The notes under the pieces were generated by a model. That model worked only from the letters and a program-made list of their open reading frames with translations. It did not search any database and was not told the DNA's origin. A program made the position numbers and the translations under genes. 64,000 nt of DNA from Anthostomella pinea (taxonomy: Eukaryota; Ascomycota; Sordariomycetes; Xylariales; Xylariaceae). This document shows, piece after piece, positions 11,031 through 23,100 of the stretch (the stretch's first letter is position 1; every line of letters starts with the position of its first letter). The stretch is taken from contig CAUWAG010000010.1 in the NCBI GenBank assembly GCA_963556695.1, positions 3,410,001 to 3,474,000 on the forward strand, in the 5' to 3' direction.

Positions 11031-11591
11031 GCACAGTCTATCGTTTGACTGTTCTGCGCCTTGATGTTTGAACTGCCGAGGCAACCGGAATCATTCAGCT
11101 GCTGTTGATGGTAACAACAATACCATCGACTTCTTCTCACGCCCTTCGGGGAATTGCCTCCTGGCGCCTGTCACCAAGACGCCAGTCATCTGCGTGATAC
11201 TCTTGGCTCAGTGCTTGGCATCTTTCACGTTGACTGCTTAGAGAGAGAGACTTGGTTTTCTTCCATGATGGGAAGTCGATACCGGCGTATATACGGTGGA
11301 ATCAGACCCAGTCTCTTTTACGGCGCACCATTGATGGAAGAGCATAGGTGTGGTATGTAGCAGTAGGACTGGGATATATCCATTGGCACAGCAGGGCTGT
11401 GGGATACTGTGCTATCATTGGATGGGAAAATCTCCACTCAACGAAGTGTTCGACGAAATTTTGACTGGAGACGATGTCCTGGTCGACCACGCATGGGAAC
11501 GAATGAAATGTGAAACTACGAGGATATGATGTGGCTGGGGTAGTATACCTGGCCTTGAATGGTTGTGTTCAGCATTCTGGGGAACTGGGCT
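11031..11591. other. Intergenic, nothing recognised
   Basis: This is the 3' flank of the AMPK beta gene. Short open frames show no domain or splice pattern. Confidence 0.5.
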
Positions 11592-11798
11592 GGGGACATC
11601 AACGCGCGCACCAACGACAAGGAGACGGCCCTACATATGGCGGCCGGTAGCAACAATGTCGAAGTCGTGCGGCTGCTGCTGGAGAAGGGCATCATCAGTA
11701 GACCAGAGAATACCGGATATAGTGTCCTCGTCCGGACCAGTCTAGTAATTCAGAAGAAACCACCACGAATCCATTTCTCATGTAAAAGTGGTGCCTAG
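11592..11798 (+). pseudogene. Ankyrin-repeat fragment
   Basis: A single readable ankyrin unit, GDINARTNDKETALHMAAGS followed by NNVEVVRLLLEKG (11592-11693), fits the consensus with TALHMAA and VVRLLLEKG. There is no start, no second repeat in frame and no flanking domain. The frame then runs on without repeat character to 11798. Such units occur in fungal NLR-like and ankyrin proteins; this looks like a stranded remnant. Confidence 0.6.
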
Positions 11799-12600
11799 TT
11801 TCATACCACACTGGAATGAAACCATCCCCTCAAGAAATAGGAAGAACAGAGATATTTTCCAGCAAGGTAAGCTAAGGTCCTTGGTATGGTCAGAGAGCCA
11901 TGTATTACCATTCCACAGCCTGCTCGGCGAGCCGGTGGAAAGAGGACATTTGGTCTGTGATTCATGCACGCACGGAAAGACGAAAATATCAGTGGTGCGT
12001 ACTTAAGGAATCAGGCGGTGTGCGTGTCTGCCTACCGCCTGGGTATTTACGGGTAGTTTTTGATCCTTATCGTCACCCCTGCCTATTCGTCTCCTTGGCC
12101 TTGCTTCGCCTGTCGTGTCATATGCATAGGTACTTTACTTGGGAAATAGAGAGGCAGTACTTGCAGGACCGGGGAGACGGGCCTGGTTCACGGTCGGCGG
12201 CCAGCAGCTGGGTGGCTGAGGAGCATTTTCTTCATTGGACAGGTTTGTTTGGGTGTTCGAATGTCTGCAGACTATGGGGCATTGTGTATTGATTATGTTG
12301 AAGGCTTGTTTGCGTGTCTAGTCAGATTTGAGAGAATCGGTCTCAGGGGTCGGGATGCTCTTCGGGTCGGTATATAGGACTGATGTAATCAGTTAGGTGC
12401 CGGCCGGGGCTTGACGATGGTTCGGGGGTTTATGCCGGGATATTATTTGGCCACGTGCTTGTTGACAGAGACGAAGAGTGAATATGCCAGTTTCGGTCTT
12501 GCGTAGGAAAGTCCCTCGGTGATATTTTACTCTCTTGTCATTATTCATGTTACTTCGTGTTCTTAAGTATTTTATTCTATAAGCCTCTCCCAGGCCCTCC
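11799..12600. other. Intergenic, nothing recognised
   Basis: These 800 bp, on the 3' side of kae1, contain no supported gene or repeat. Confidence 0.5.
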
Positions 12601-13710
12601 TCAATCATCCCTCCACTTGATCAGCATCTCGTCGGTCCGGAAGCGCTGCGTGCACGTGCTCTCGGCCAGCGGGGTGACGAAGCCGGTCTCGTAGGCCAGC
12701 AGGCCGGCGTGCGCGATCATGATGCCGTTGTCGATGCAGAAGCGCTCGTCGGTGGCGTAGACGCTGCCGCCGCGCTCGGCGGCCATGGACCCCATCATGG
12801 CCTGCAGGCGCTCGTTGCACCCCACGCCGCCCACGATCAGCACCTGCGCGCTGCCCACGTGCGCCATGGCGCGCTCCGTGATCTCGACCAGCATCGCGTA
12901 GACGGTCTCCTGCAGGCTGAAGCAGAGGTCCTCGGGCGTGATGCGCGTCTCGCCCTCCTTGAGGGCGCCCGGGCCTTCCGTCTCTAGGATCTTGTCCTGC
13001 GCGCGCATCTGCGCCGCCAGGATGTCCGCCGCCCCGAGGATCCCGCTGAAGCTGCAGTCCATGCCCTTGACGGCGTACGGCAGGTCGAGCAGCACGGCGC
13101 CGCCCTTCCGGGCCAACAGCTCGATGTTGTACCCCGGGGCCGGGTCGTTGCTGATGGCCAGGGTGCGCGCGAAGCGGTCCAGGCAGTTGCCGACGGCGAT
13201 GTCGAGCGTCTCGCCGAAGATGCGGTAGCGCTGTTCGGCGTAGGCGATGACCTGCGTGTTGCCGCCGCTGACGTACAGCACGACGGGGTTCGTGGCGCCC
13301 GTGATCTCGCGCCCCATCTCGATGTGGCCCACGCAGTGGTTGACGCCGACGAGCGGCCGGTCCCAGAGCAGCGAGAGCGTGCGCGCGGCCACCGCGACGG
13401 ACTGCAGCGGCGCGCCCATCCCCGGGCCCTTGGTGTAGCAGATGCAGGCGAGCTGCGAGGGGGTCACCTTGGCGGCGCGCAGGGCGGCGAGCGCGATCCG
13501 CGCGAAGAAGGTCCGGTGGTGCTTTGCTGTGTCCTTGGGCAGAAACCCGGTCCCTGGGGGTGATACGAAGGTGTGCCGGATGTTGGCTAGGACGGCGGTC
13601 TTGCCTGTCGTTGGGTCGTGGGATATTATGCCGATGCCGAGCTTGTTGGCGCTGCCTTCGCAACCGAGGGCTATGAGGGGGCCTCCGCCCGTGTTGGTTG
13701 GCTTCGTCAT
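12601..13710 (-). CDS. kae1: Kae1/OSGEP, catalytic subunit of the KEOPS tRNA t6A complex
   Basis: A single-exon gene of 369 residues starts at ATG 13710; an upstream TTG in the same frame is not used. The product is a complete TsaD/Kae1 ATPase of the ASKHA fold. Visible motifs are [28 protein letters not shown], the metal-binding [29 protein letters not shown] and [11 protein letters not shown], with the conserved end RFRTDEM. Within KEOPS it transfers the threonylcarbamoyl group to A37 of ANN-decoding tRNAs. The cytosolic form is favoured because there is no mitochondrial presequence. The gene is very GC-rich and its long antisense and shadow frames are not genes. Confidence 0.95.
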   Translation of the reverse strand: MTKPTNTGGGPLIALGCEGSANKLGIGIISHDPTTGKTAVLANIRHTFVSPPGTGFLPKDTAKHHRTFFARIALAALRAAKVTPSQLACICYTKGPGMGAPLQSVAVAARTLSLLWDRPLVGVNHCVGHIEMGREITGATNPVVLYVSGGNTQVIAYAEQRYRIFGETLDIAVGNCLDRFARTLAISNDPAPGYNIELLARKGGAVLLDLPYAVKGMDCSFSGILGAADILAAQMRAQDKILETEGPGALKEGETRITPEDLCFSLQETVYAMLVEITERAMAHVGSAQVLIVGGVGCNERLQAMMGSMAAERGGSVYATDERFCIDNGIMIAHAGLLAYETGFVTPLAESTCTQRFRTDEMLIKWRDD

Positions 13711-14707
13711 CTTTGTTTCATCCAAGGAGACTGTGTTTGTTGTTGTTGAGTTTTGATGTATGAGATGTTGGGTTGAATGCTGAGTCCTCAGATGACGGAA
13801 GTGGGGTGAGATAGCAGGCTTGTGGTAGTCGCAAGTTAAGATCTAACTGCCGCTTCAGATGGAGCATCGCGCAATCCTCGAGAGATGGTTACTACCTTAG
13901 GTACGTGATGAAGCTCAGCTTCACGCCCATGCCCGTCTGAGACATGAATATGTGCATGACTATCTCTTGGATGCTGCAGGTCGTCAACAGTGAACACGCC
14001 CAAGCTCAAAATGAAGTCAAATATCGCGGCGCGGGGTCGTCAAGGCGGACTGTGGTCAGCCGTGCAGAAGTAGACGCAATGTACCGCTTTACAGCGAGAC
14101 CCTGCGTTTTGAACGTTGTTGTGCGGCATTGGACCAATGAGCTCTTTTCAGCTCCTCCATATTGACTTGGGTGTGACCTTGGTGTGAAAAATCTTATCGA
14201 TACGCGCAGACTGGACGTGATTAAAGATGCCAAGGCGCGTACGGCAAAGTCGATGGCCGTTCCCAGTCCGGTGCCTTGCGTTCCCACATGTACCCGCCGC
14301 CCGCCGCCCGCCTCTTCTGCGCTGGTGCTGGGGCCCACAACCTTAACAGCTATCATACCAAACTCGCTGTCTTCACTCCTCCACTGCTTCTGTTGTTGTG
14401 GTTTTTCTTTCTTCCTTGCCGGTGATACTCTCCCCTTTTCTGTTGGTAGCTATTCTCTGCCTTGCCACTTGTTTCATTCTTCCAGCCAGGTTCCCTGTTC
14501 TTGCACGCGGGAAGTTCTTGAGTCTGCCCGCCTTCACTCGGTCTACCCGCTCTACCCCCTCTGCCAGTGACCACCCGCTGACACACCTTTGTTCCTGCAG
14601 ATACCCTTCGCCAGCTGGCCCTCACGCCAGGGGAAAGCTCTGTCACACTCTATTCTCCGATCGTGTTCCCATGACGTCTGGCGCATCCTTGTGTGCCGCA
14701 AGGATCT
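13711..14707. other. Upstream region of kae1, no supported gene
   Basis: It holds the kae1 promoter and a CT-rich stretch (14350-14600). Open frames here have no recognisable domain. Confidence 0.4.
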
Positions 14708-15292
14708 ATGGACCCTATTCCTGCGACAGAGCCAACAACCACGTCACCCGGTCGAGTCGAGGGAAAGCTATAAGCAGTATACTGGCCACATCGAACGCCA
14801 ACCATCTCGTTGTCCATTGCGGACCCTGTTGGCCTTTGTCAGATACTTGAGAACTGCTGAAGTGCAAGATTCACCTCTGCTCGACTCCCTCTTTGGCTGC
14901 TGCTGGACGAGCATTACTCGCAAGACCTGGTCAAGCTTTTTGACTGCCACTACTTTCTTTCAGTGGCATGAGGGTTCCCTCATATACCACGGTCCTCTAC
15001 TGTGGTACTTCAACATCGATACCAACCGCAGGCTACATCGCGATTACCCTACATTCGCAAAATTGCCTCCGGGCAAAGCAGTCCAAATGCGCTTTTTCAA
15101 GACCGAGTATCTGATCTGATTAGCAGAACTTATAACGCCTAGGACCCCCCGTCTCCTTCCATCAACGTAATGGACAAGACTCGGACTTGTGGGATGTTTC
15201 CATCGCGCCTGACAATCTCGGACTTTCGCCACGAACGAATCACACACGCAGTGTCGCAAGAGCAAGAACATAAAGGGGAACTGGAAAAATAA
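14708..15292 (+). pseudogene. Stop-interrupted coding-like frame, family unknown
   Basis: One frame starting ATG (MDPIPATEPTTTSPGRVEG) can be followed to TAA 15290-15292 without a frameshift but with several in-frame stops, including TAA near 14771, TGA 14969-14971 and TAG 15140-15142. Segments between the stops look protein-like, such as LWLLLDEHYSQDLVKLFDCH and SRLPYIRKIASGQSSPNALF. All stops could arise by C-to-T change. I do not recognise the protein. It may be a decayed gene or chance; no splice model removes the stops cleanly. Confidence 0.3.
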
Positions 15293-15668
15293 GCTGATGC
15301 TTAGAATTCTATTCATTATCTCGGCGCCAGTGTGCGCGTCCGCGCTGCCGCTTCTTCGTTCCCAAACCATCCATCAACTCCGCCGGCTATGCATGTGGCT
15401 GTCCGAGAAATACATGTACAGCGCAACGACCTCGACTCCAACGCTATAGCGAATCTACCGGTCTCGCTAACCCGTTTGTTTGACAAAAAATGTACAAGTG
15501 TTGGGGGCGCACCCAACAACACTGACTCAACATCCCTCTTCGGCTGACTGGACTGGGTATCACAACTACTTATCTCTTCCACGGAATCCCGCTAGGTTGA
15601 GAGAGATCCAGACCTTCAATCTTGGTTGAAAATTGACGGTCTGAACCAGATCCCCAAAAGGTCATCCG
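15293..15668. other. 3' flank of epl1, nothing recognised
   Basis: About 375 bp downstream of the epl1 stop on the minus strand, with no supported gene. Confidence 0.4.
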
Positions 15669-17539
15669 CTAAGATGATGATGCCTGCACCGGCTGAGCCT
15701 GAGGCGGGACCGACGGCGCCGACGGTGCGGCAGATGATACAGATGGTATTTGGACCTGAGGCAAAGCCGGTCGGTTGGGATACCCCTGCAATTGCGCCGG
15801 ATCCGTTCCCTGTCGTCGATTCTGCAAAGCAGGAGGGGGTGGGATGGTCGATCGGAACTTCATCTGCAGGAGACTGTTCGTATCGATCTTATACGTGGAC
15901 GGTCCACCATCATCATCATCATCTTGGTCGTATTTCCACCGATCACTCTGCAACGAGCTTAATTCATGGGGAAGGATACTCGATTCGGTCTTGGTGCGAG
16001 TTGTACGACGATCAATCCAGAGCCGGCCCGACCGACCTACGCGACGACGGTACGAAGGCACTTCTTCCTGGTCCGAGTCCTCCGGAGTGGCGCCCTTGAA
16101 GACGAATGGCGCAAGCGACTTCTCCGGTGCCGACGGTGTCGACGGTGCTATATCGTCAATCTCCATGGAATCTGAAGCGGACGAAGCAGGCGGCGTCATC
16201 AAGAATGTTGTCTTGGCCGGCCTGAAGCTCAACTCCTTCTCTTGTTGAACGGGAGGCAGAGGGTCAGCCGTTAGGTCGACAAAGTTCTGATTCCATCTGC
16301 GATGGTTCTGCACTTTGACCTCAACATCATGACGCAACTCGTTCTCCTTCTCGGCCAGTTTGTGGGATAACTCGGGGAGGTCCACTTGCTCCATTGATCG
16401 ATCGGGACGAGCCCCTTGACGAACTTGACCGTGAGGTGTAGCACGTGGCGGCTGTTGAGCCTCAGTTCTCGGGCGTTTCTGCGGCTTGGTATTGACCAAA
16501 TCATCGTCGTCGGTCTTAATGTTGAGGCGAATCTTGATCTCCTTGAGCTTGGCTCGCTGCTCGAAGACAAGCCTGTCGGCCTTCAACAACTCTCTCTTCA
16601 GGAACTCGCGCTGGCGCGAGAAGACAACAAGCTGACGTCCATCTTCTAGTTCTCTACGCAACTTCTTCAGCTTGTCCGCTACCTGGACGTCGCGCGCTCG
16701 AGTCTTGCGGGTCTGACGAACTTCGCGCCGTCGGAAACAAACATAGGGGTCCATATCGTCATGCTCCTGGTGTGTCTCGAACTTGACAGCAGGGTTGAGA
16801 GACATGTTTGCATTGTCTTGGCGCCGGCTCTTCCAGTACTCATAGACGGGCTTGGCATGAGTCTCGGCGAGCTTGACGGAGCCTATCCGCCGCACCATAG
16901 AGTGATACATGACGTCGTAAGAGACGACAGTGTTGTCGACAGCGGCGTAGGGGGCCTGCTCGGAAGCGGTGTCCTCGAGGACCTCCATGAAGTGTTCGAA
17001 TTCATCTTCGGACAGCTTCTCTTTGGCTGATCTTTTAGTGTTGTAAGTCTTGAGAAAATCTTCATCCTCTGCTGTCATATCATAGAGGCTACCCCTGATG
17101 GTCTCCTCGACCGTGTCGGAGAATTTGATATAGTTGCGAGGCTCTATGTAAGGGGTTGGATATAACTCGTCATAGTTGGCCTCGACGCTATTCTGCGGCG
17201 GCGGCACGGGAATCTCATTATCTGCACTGGCTCCAACACTCTTGAGAGCGGCTTGCAGATGGTATTCCTATTGTTGGGCAGGTTAGCAAGCTGTAGGTGT
17301 TTGATATCAAATGCATGCAGCGATGCACATGTGGGGTCACGTGTGGGATCACGTGATTGAGCAGATTAGGTGGTAAGGTTTAATTGACTCACATTTTCCT
17401 CGGCTTGCTCGACGCCAGTAGCAATTTGGGACTCGGTAGTGAGAGACTCATATTCGGTCGGGTCGATCTGGTCTTCTCGGAGGACGGGGAGGGGTGTTTT
17501 GGTATTCAGCTTCTTGTACCGCACCTTCCTGGTTGTCAT
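15669..17539 (-). CDS. epl1: Enhancer of polycomb-like protein EPL1 (NuA4 subunit)
   Basis: Exons on the minus strand are 17539-17393 (49 codons) and 17267-15669, giving 581 residues, close to the usual fungal size. Exon 1 starts MTTRKVRYKKLNTKTPLPVL, the diagnostic EPL1 N-terminus, with EYESLTTESQIATGVEQAEE. Exon 2 continues EYHLQAAL and the EPcA block with IPVPPPQNSVEANYDELYP, the YEYWKSRR segment near residue 190, and DPYVCFRRREVRQTRKTRAR. A charged coiled coil, a Pro/Ser-rich tail and a run of Asp (near 15905) follow. In the nucleus EPL1 links the Esa1 acetyltransferase module of NuA4/piccolo NuA4 to nucleosomes for histone H4/H2A acetylation. The 125-bp intron has a GTGAGT donor and TAG acceptor. 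It is divergent from cnb1. Confidence 0.93.
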
Positions 17540-19201
17540 GGTGGGCAGCGGTGAGGGTGGGTGGAGGCGGGGAAAAGCGGCAAATGGATGGGAAAAAATG
17601 GGAAAAATCCCGAAAAAACTCGGGGACGGGTTGTTCAGGACATGCGACAATGAAAAACGCGGTTTCTGGAAGCAGAAACGCCCGTCTTGGTGGTTGTTCT
17701 GATGGGCAAAGTGTCGTCGGCTGATGGGGTGACGTTGGAATTGATTTGGGGCGCAAAATTTTCGCTCGGGTTTGCGTTCGCAGTACCTTGTTGGTGGTGG
17801 TCAGAGCGCCAAAGCCAAAAGGGTGGGCAGAGAAAGGGCGGCGGGAACTGGGGGGTTGTGTCAGTTGCGTGTGCACCAAAATGACTAAGCAGAGCGCGCA
17901 AGCCACAACAATGCAAAGCAAGCAGTGCAGCAGCAACAGGCGCAGCAAGCCCAGTGTGGTGAATGTGGGCTGGGTTGGGCTGGACCTCCGACCGGCAACA
18001 CGAGCCAGAAGGTACGTACCTCGGTGGCGGCGCTCTTCTTGGTGGGGTCAAGTCGCCATATTCGTTCTCTTATTGGTCGATACGGTCCAGCAGCACATGC
18101 AACTGGTGGAGCGACGGTGCGCCGCTTCAGGAATGGTCAGGCGGTTCAGGGAGAAGATGAGGGGCAGATTGGGGGAAGGGAAGCGATTGAAATTAGGCCT
18201 GGTCGCGCGCAACCTCCTTTCCCATTCATTCACCCATTCTATCAGATGCATCACTTCCAATCAATCATCCATCCATCACTCATCATCATTCCCATTCTTC
18301 AACCTGGCGCTGAAATGCACCTCCACCTGACCAACAGTGAAACAATGGTAATAGGGGGAGGCAATACTGTTTTCTCCCTTGATTGCATTTACTCTTCGAA
18401 TCGCACTCACCCGGTCAGTCACTCGTGCCTTATCTATTGAGTAGATATTTGAGATGCACTGCTGAATGTGATGATGACTTCTGGTATCTGATAATTGCTT
18501 CATAAGTTATTAGACTTTACCGGTATCATTGATGGCCATGCTCTCGACTCGTGCAGTGGATACTGAGCACATTGATCAACGTTGAACCCTCCCTCTGGAC
18601 GAGTCAATCATCAAGATCAAATCTGGGGAATTTCGCCGGTAATCGGCTCTAGGTAATCAGCCTCAGCTTATCAGCTACGGAGCTTCAATGCGGTTGATTG
18701 ATCTGTGACTGGAAGACACAAGTTACAGTCATTGGTCTGGGATCACTTGAGTATTCTGCAAATATCATTATTGGGACTTTGACCTACTCATCACACAGGT
18801 ATCTACATGAAGCTCCAACATTAATCAGTATCACTTGCTGATTCATGTTGCAGCCACTCCACCCGTGATATCAATGTGTGGCTGATACCAGACGTGGCGG
18901 TGCACCTGAATCATTAATTGAAGCCCGAGGCAATTGCACTTCAGAGGCCGCATTGCCGTTGCTGACCCCACCATCCCACCATCAAGCCCAACTCTATCCA
19001 TCAGCCTCATTTCCAAGACGGCGATCCATCTGCTACGACCCGGGACGACGAACAGCCTTACCGGCGATACATACTTCGACTTCAGTGTCGCTTTCTCTGT
19101 GGTCTTCTTGCCTTGACCAATTCAGGCGCTGAGGTTCTGCCATCGAACGAGCTGCCAGCCTTGTCCCTCAATTCACCTCCTTTTGAGGAGCCTCGACCAA
19201 G
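17540..19201. promoter_or_regulatory. Divergent intergenic region epl1 / calcineurin B
   Basis: These 1.66 kb lie between two divergent start codons. Long overlapping frames near 17690-18440 have no domains and are probably leader or promoter DNA. The segment before cnb1 is CT-rich, as is common upstream of highly expressed fungal genes. Confidence 0.45.
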
Positions 19202-20133
19202 ATGGGGAACACTAGCAGTACAGTCCTGGACAACATTGTCGAAGGGTCAAACTGTATGGACCATATCAGCGCCCTGGAATGGTGAGGTTACTTGCTGACC
19301 GCGCCGTACAGTCGACCGGGATGAGGTGGACAGATTGAGAAAGAGGTTCATGAAGTTGGACAAGGTATGGACTGTGCCTCGGCATTCTGATATTTTGCGC
19401 CGTCGCTACCCTCTCTCTTTTGAACTCAGTGCTAATTGCTCGTCGCCTTCCAGGACAACTCCGGCACCATCGAACGCGACGAGTTCCTGAGCCTACCGCA
19501 GATATCGTCAAACCCGCTCGCCACAAGGTACAGCCTTCCCGACTACATCATTTGCCTATCAGGGGCGCAATCAGTCTCCCAACACATGCATAGACCGACC
19601 ATGCGCAAGAACACCCCAGCTGACCAGGACCTTTCGTGTGAAACAGGATGATAGCAATCTTCGACGAGGACGGCGGTGGCGACGTGGACTTCCAGGAGTT
19701 CGTGTCGGGGCTGAGCGCCTTCAGCAGCAAGGGCAACAAGGAGCAGAAGCTGCAGTTCGCCTTCAAGGTCTACGACATCGACCGCGACGGCTACATTAGC
19801 AACGGCGAGCTGTTCATCGTGCTCAAGATGATGGTCGGCAGTAATCTTAAGGACCAGCAGCTGCAGCAAATCGTCGACAAGACCATCATGGAGGCCGACC
19901 TCGACAAGGACGGCAAAATCAGCTTTGAGGAGTTCACCAAGATGGTGGAGACTACTGACGTTAGCATGAGCATGACTTTAGGTGAGTTGCTCACTTCCTT
20001 GCTTGTCTATCCACTTCCTTTGAACATCTGGCCGGGGTATCTATAATGTCTTGCCATTCCCGTGAGGCGACAGTTGAAGAAGGGAGGTGTTACTCGGTTC
20101 ATATGCTGACGGCTACAAATAGATCAATTCTAG
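19202..20133 (+). CDS. cnb1: Calcineurin regulatory subunit B
   Basis: Five exons (19202-19253, 19312-19364, 19454-19527, 19647-19981, 20123-20133) give 174 residues, the standard CNB length. The protein begins MGNTSS (N-myristoylation). Four EF-hands have intact calcium ligands: [13 protein letters not shown] (split by intron 2), [26 protein letters not shown] and [13 protein letters not shown]. The last exon supplies only three residues (DQF). Introns have GT..AG ends, with branch gctgac in intron 1. CNB binds the catalytic subunit CnaA to form the calcium/calmodulin-dependent phosphatase that activates Crz1 and governs stress response, hyphal growth and virulence. The start at 19202 is fixed by the MGN signature and by the in-frame EF-hand 1. 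Confidence 0.95.
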
Positions 20134-23100
20134 ATACCAGGATGCACAACGAGGCACTGTAGTAATGAATTCACGAGACTTGGGTTTTGGGACAACCTCT
20201 TTTGTTTTGCTGGAGCAACATGTGAATTATGGCATTTGGCTTCGTTGTCTGGTAATCTTGATATGGTCACTACTAGCGGTCCTGTGCGGTATTTGGCATG
20301 TCATTTGGCCGCTTGCCACCCATCACATACATTGCCACTGCCACTGCCCTGACCTTCCTTTCGAACACTCCAGATATTCGGGCTAAAAGACCGACTCGCT
20401 AGCAGCACCATTCGTCTCTCTCCACGCTACTGCTCCTCCATGCGTATACCTGCCCAAATGCTGCTCCCACCAAATGACATGCCAACTTTATCGGTCCTGA
20501 AGTGGGCGGGAAATTACAGGCATTGGAGCGCCGGCCAGCACAACTATACCGATTTTCATTTCAGCTCCGTTGGCCGAGGTACACCAGAATCCTTGCACCG
20601 ACAGTGCGATTCTCAAACCATGGAGAAGCTGGTTGATGTCCGAGTTGATGCGATCAAGCGCCTCAATCCGAATCAAAATGCCAGGTGAGCTTTGGCCTGA
20701 TGCTTCGCCTCAAAACGCCAAAGACCAGTATGATAGCCTAGCATCCAGTGCATTGAGCCTATCATCGTGCCCAGCGAAACAACTCGAGCATTGTCAGGCT
20801 GACAGTATTAATTCAGCGTGAGCGTCAGCATGAGATTCGTTTCTAGAGAGCACGGAGAAGTCGTTTGGTGGGAGTAATCCTTCGGCAAAACTCCTTGCAG
20901 TGGTGATCTGAAGACAAGGCTTCTAATCTGGTATGGAGGAGTCTTGATATTATGTCACGGCGAGCGTACTGAGGAGCTGGGACATGGCTGGCAGCAAGCA
21001 GCTATTACTCTATTGACGAGAATATCAAGAATAGAGAGGAAAGGAAGAGAGAGAGAGAGATAGGTACAGTGGGAGGTTGCCCCTTTAAGGGGATCCTCTG
21101 GTCAGATCCTTCCCCTATTGGGAAGTATCCGCTTGTCATGTGGGAAGGTCTGTGCAGGCCGTCACAAGGAGGGGAATATCTACTGTGAGGTGGATGAGGG
21201 TTTTTAATTTGTGTGTAAAAGATGGGATGGGAAGATTGGGTGGGAAGGAAGACATGTGTCCCATAGCTGGTCATGCTGGTCGGAGAGTGCTAACTGGCGG
21301 ATGGGATGAAATAGGGGTAAGGGGTAAGAGGGGGGGAAACGTACGTTGCAGCTGAGGAGGGTATTGGTGGAAGAGAGGTCCTGGCAGGACCAAAAAATAT
21401 CAGAGAATGCTCCGGGGAAAAATCCAATCAAGGACTGGCATGTCGCGGGCGTGTTCATGTCCACTTTGTGGGAGTTAACAAAGGGGTGAACACCCGTCAT
21501 GTGTTGATATAAGGTGTTCTCATCAAAGCCCTCCAACTAAATGTCAATAGGAATGGTAGCTTGAAATTATATGCCAAAACCCCGAGACCGACCTGGATCG
21601 TGTATCCGATGCATCGATCAGTTAGTAGCGCAGACACAGCACCGTCGTATGCTGCCTATCCTATGTATGCAGCCATACAAAAGATCTTACGCCGAAGCGT
21701 ACGAGTCACTATCGCATCAATTCACAACTTGAAGAACCACGAGTTACATGCACTTAGAAGGCTAGTAGTCGGTATCTTGAGTTAAAGTCCATCTGTGCGC
21801 AATGCCTGAATCATATATGTATGTGTCTCGACATGGTATCCGGGAAGGTATCTGGGAAGCCACCAGCGAAGATGTGCATCCCGACAACCTTGCGCTCTCC
21901 CGTCTAGCCGGGTGTCGTTGGGATACAGTACGCAATGTCTCAGTTGAGTATCTCACAACTGAACCGGGGATATCCACGACAGAGATGACGTTCCACCAGT
22001 GCACATCAGTCTAGGGCATATACTCTGTTCATACTGAGCGCTATCGCCACCCAGAGTCGTTGATGACCTCCCCGGTCCCGAGCACGATACCACACTTAGA
22101 GAGTGTGCAAACACAACGCAGATAGGGAGCAACGACGAAGCTCAATGAATCATCACGGAGACAGCTTTCCAGCCACCAGTAGTGTTCCGTTCCACAATGC
22201 CATCTAGCCGGCGCGAGGTGACACCAACTAATCAGTAGCCGTAGGCCAATCTATAAGCTACCCGAGTACTCGGGTAGGACGCCGTGCACCTGCATCTGCG
22301 TGCAGGCTGCTGCGAGATCCGGCACACCTAACGCGGTGGCCCGTCCCGCGAGGACGAGCCAGTGACAAATGAGAGACAAACGAGAGCGAGGTGCTACTGC
22401 ATGACGTGAAGCGAGGCGACTTGGGCGATCCGCACCGGGTCTGGTCTGTCTCAATCGGGCGTCGGACGGTCGGAGTTACCAACAATGAGACTGATAACGG
22501 GATGTAGTATGAGGGCTGCGTTAGTATAGGCAGCCAGGGCAGCCCTGGCGAAAAGAAGCAAGTACAATCCGGCCAGTGAAACAAAAGCCCAGACATGTGC
22601 CTGCGAATTATCCACTGCGTATACCACGACGCGTTTTCTGGCCTCAAGTAGCAGACATGCACGCCTCGGGCGTGACCGCAGCACTGTAGGGTAGTCGAGT
22701 CAGTTCCCGGCCGCGACCCAGCTGTAGAAGCGGCTGATGCAAGATCAGGTAGTTAGCCAGCCAGCCAGCCAGCCAGCCAAGGATCCAAGGACACGGGGAA
22801 GATGCGGCGCATCCCAGTAGCCGCGGAGAGCAGTAAGCAATAGGTACTGAGCAGTACCTGATCGAGAAACTGACTCGTCAGACGCGCCCTACATGCGTGC
22901 CAAGGTGGATGCGAATAGCCCGCCCGTGGCGCTGGCGGTAGCCCGGGATGGCCGGCGCGGGTAGGTGCATTGGTCAGGGTATGTAGAATACCAGACACCT
23001 GCAGCCAGGATGTGTACGGGGAAATAGTCATCGGTTTGTTTGGTAGGCTGGAAGGCCGGGCGGGAGTGGGACGCCGGTATGAAATAAATGAAAGGGCTTC

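Noticed and set aside
12605..13663. Long alternate-frame ORF (352 codons) over kae1
   Set aside because: Arg/Ala/Gly-rich shadow of a GC-rich gene; the kae1 frame has all family motifs.
17746..18440. Overlapping plus-strand ORFs (194 and 171 codons) upstream of cnb1
   Set aside because: No domain and no splice logic; better seen as promoter or leader DNA.
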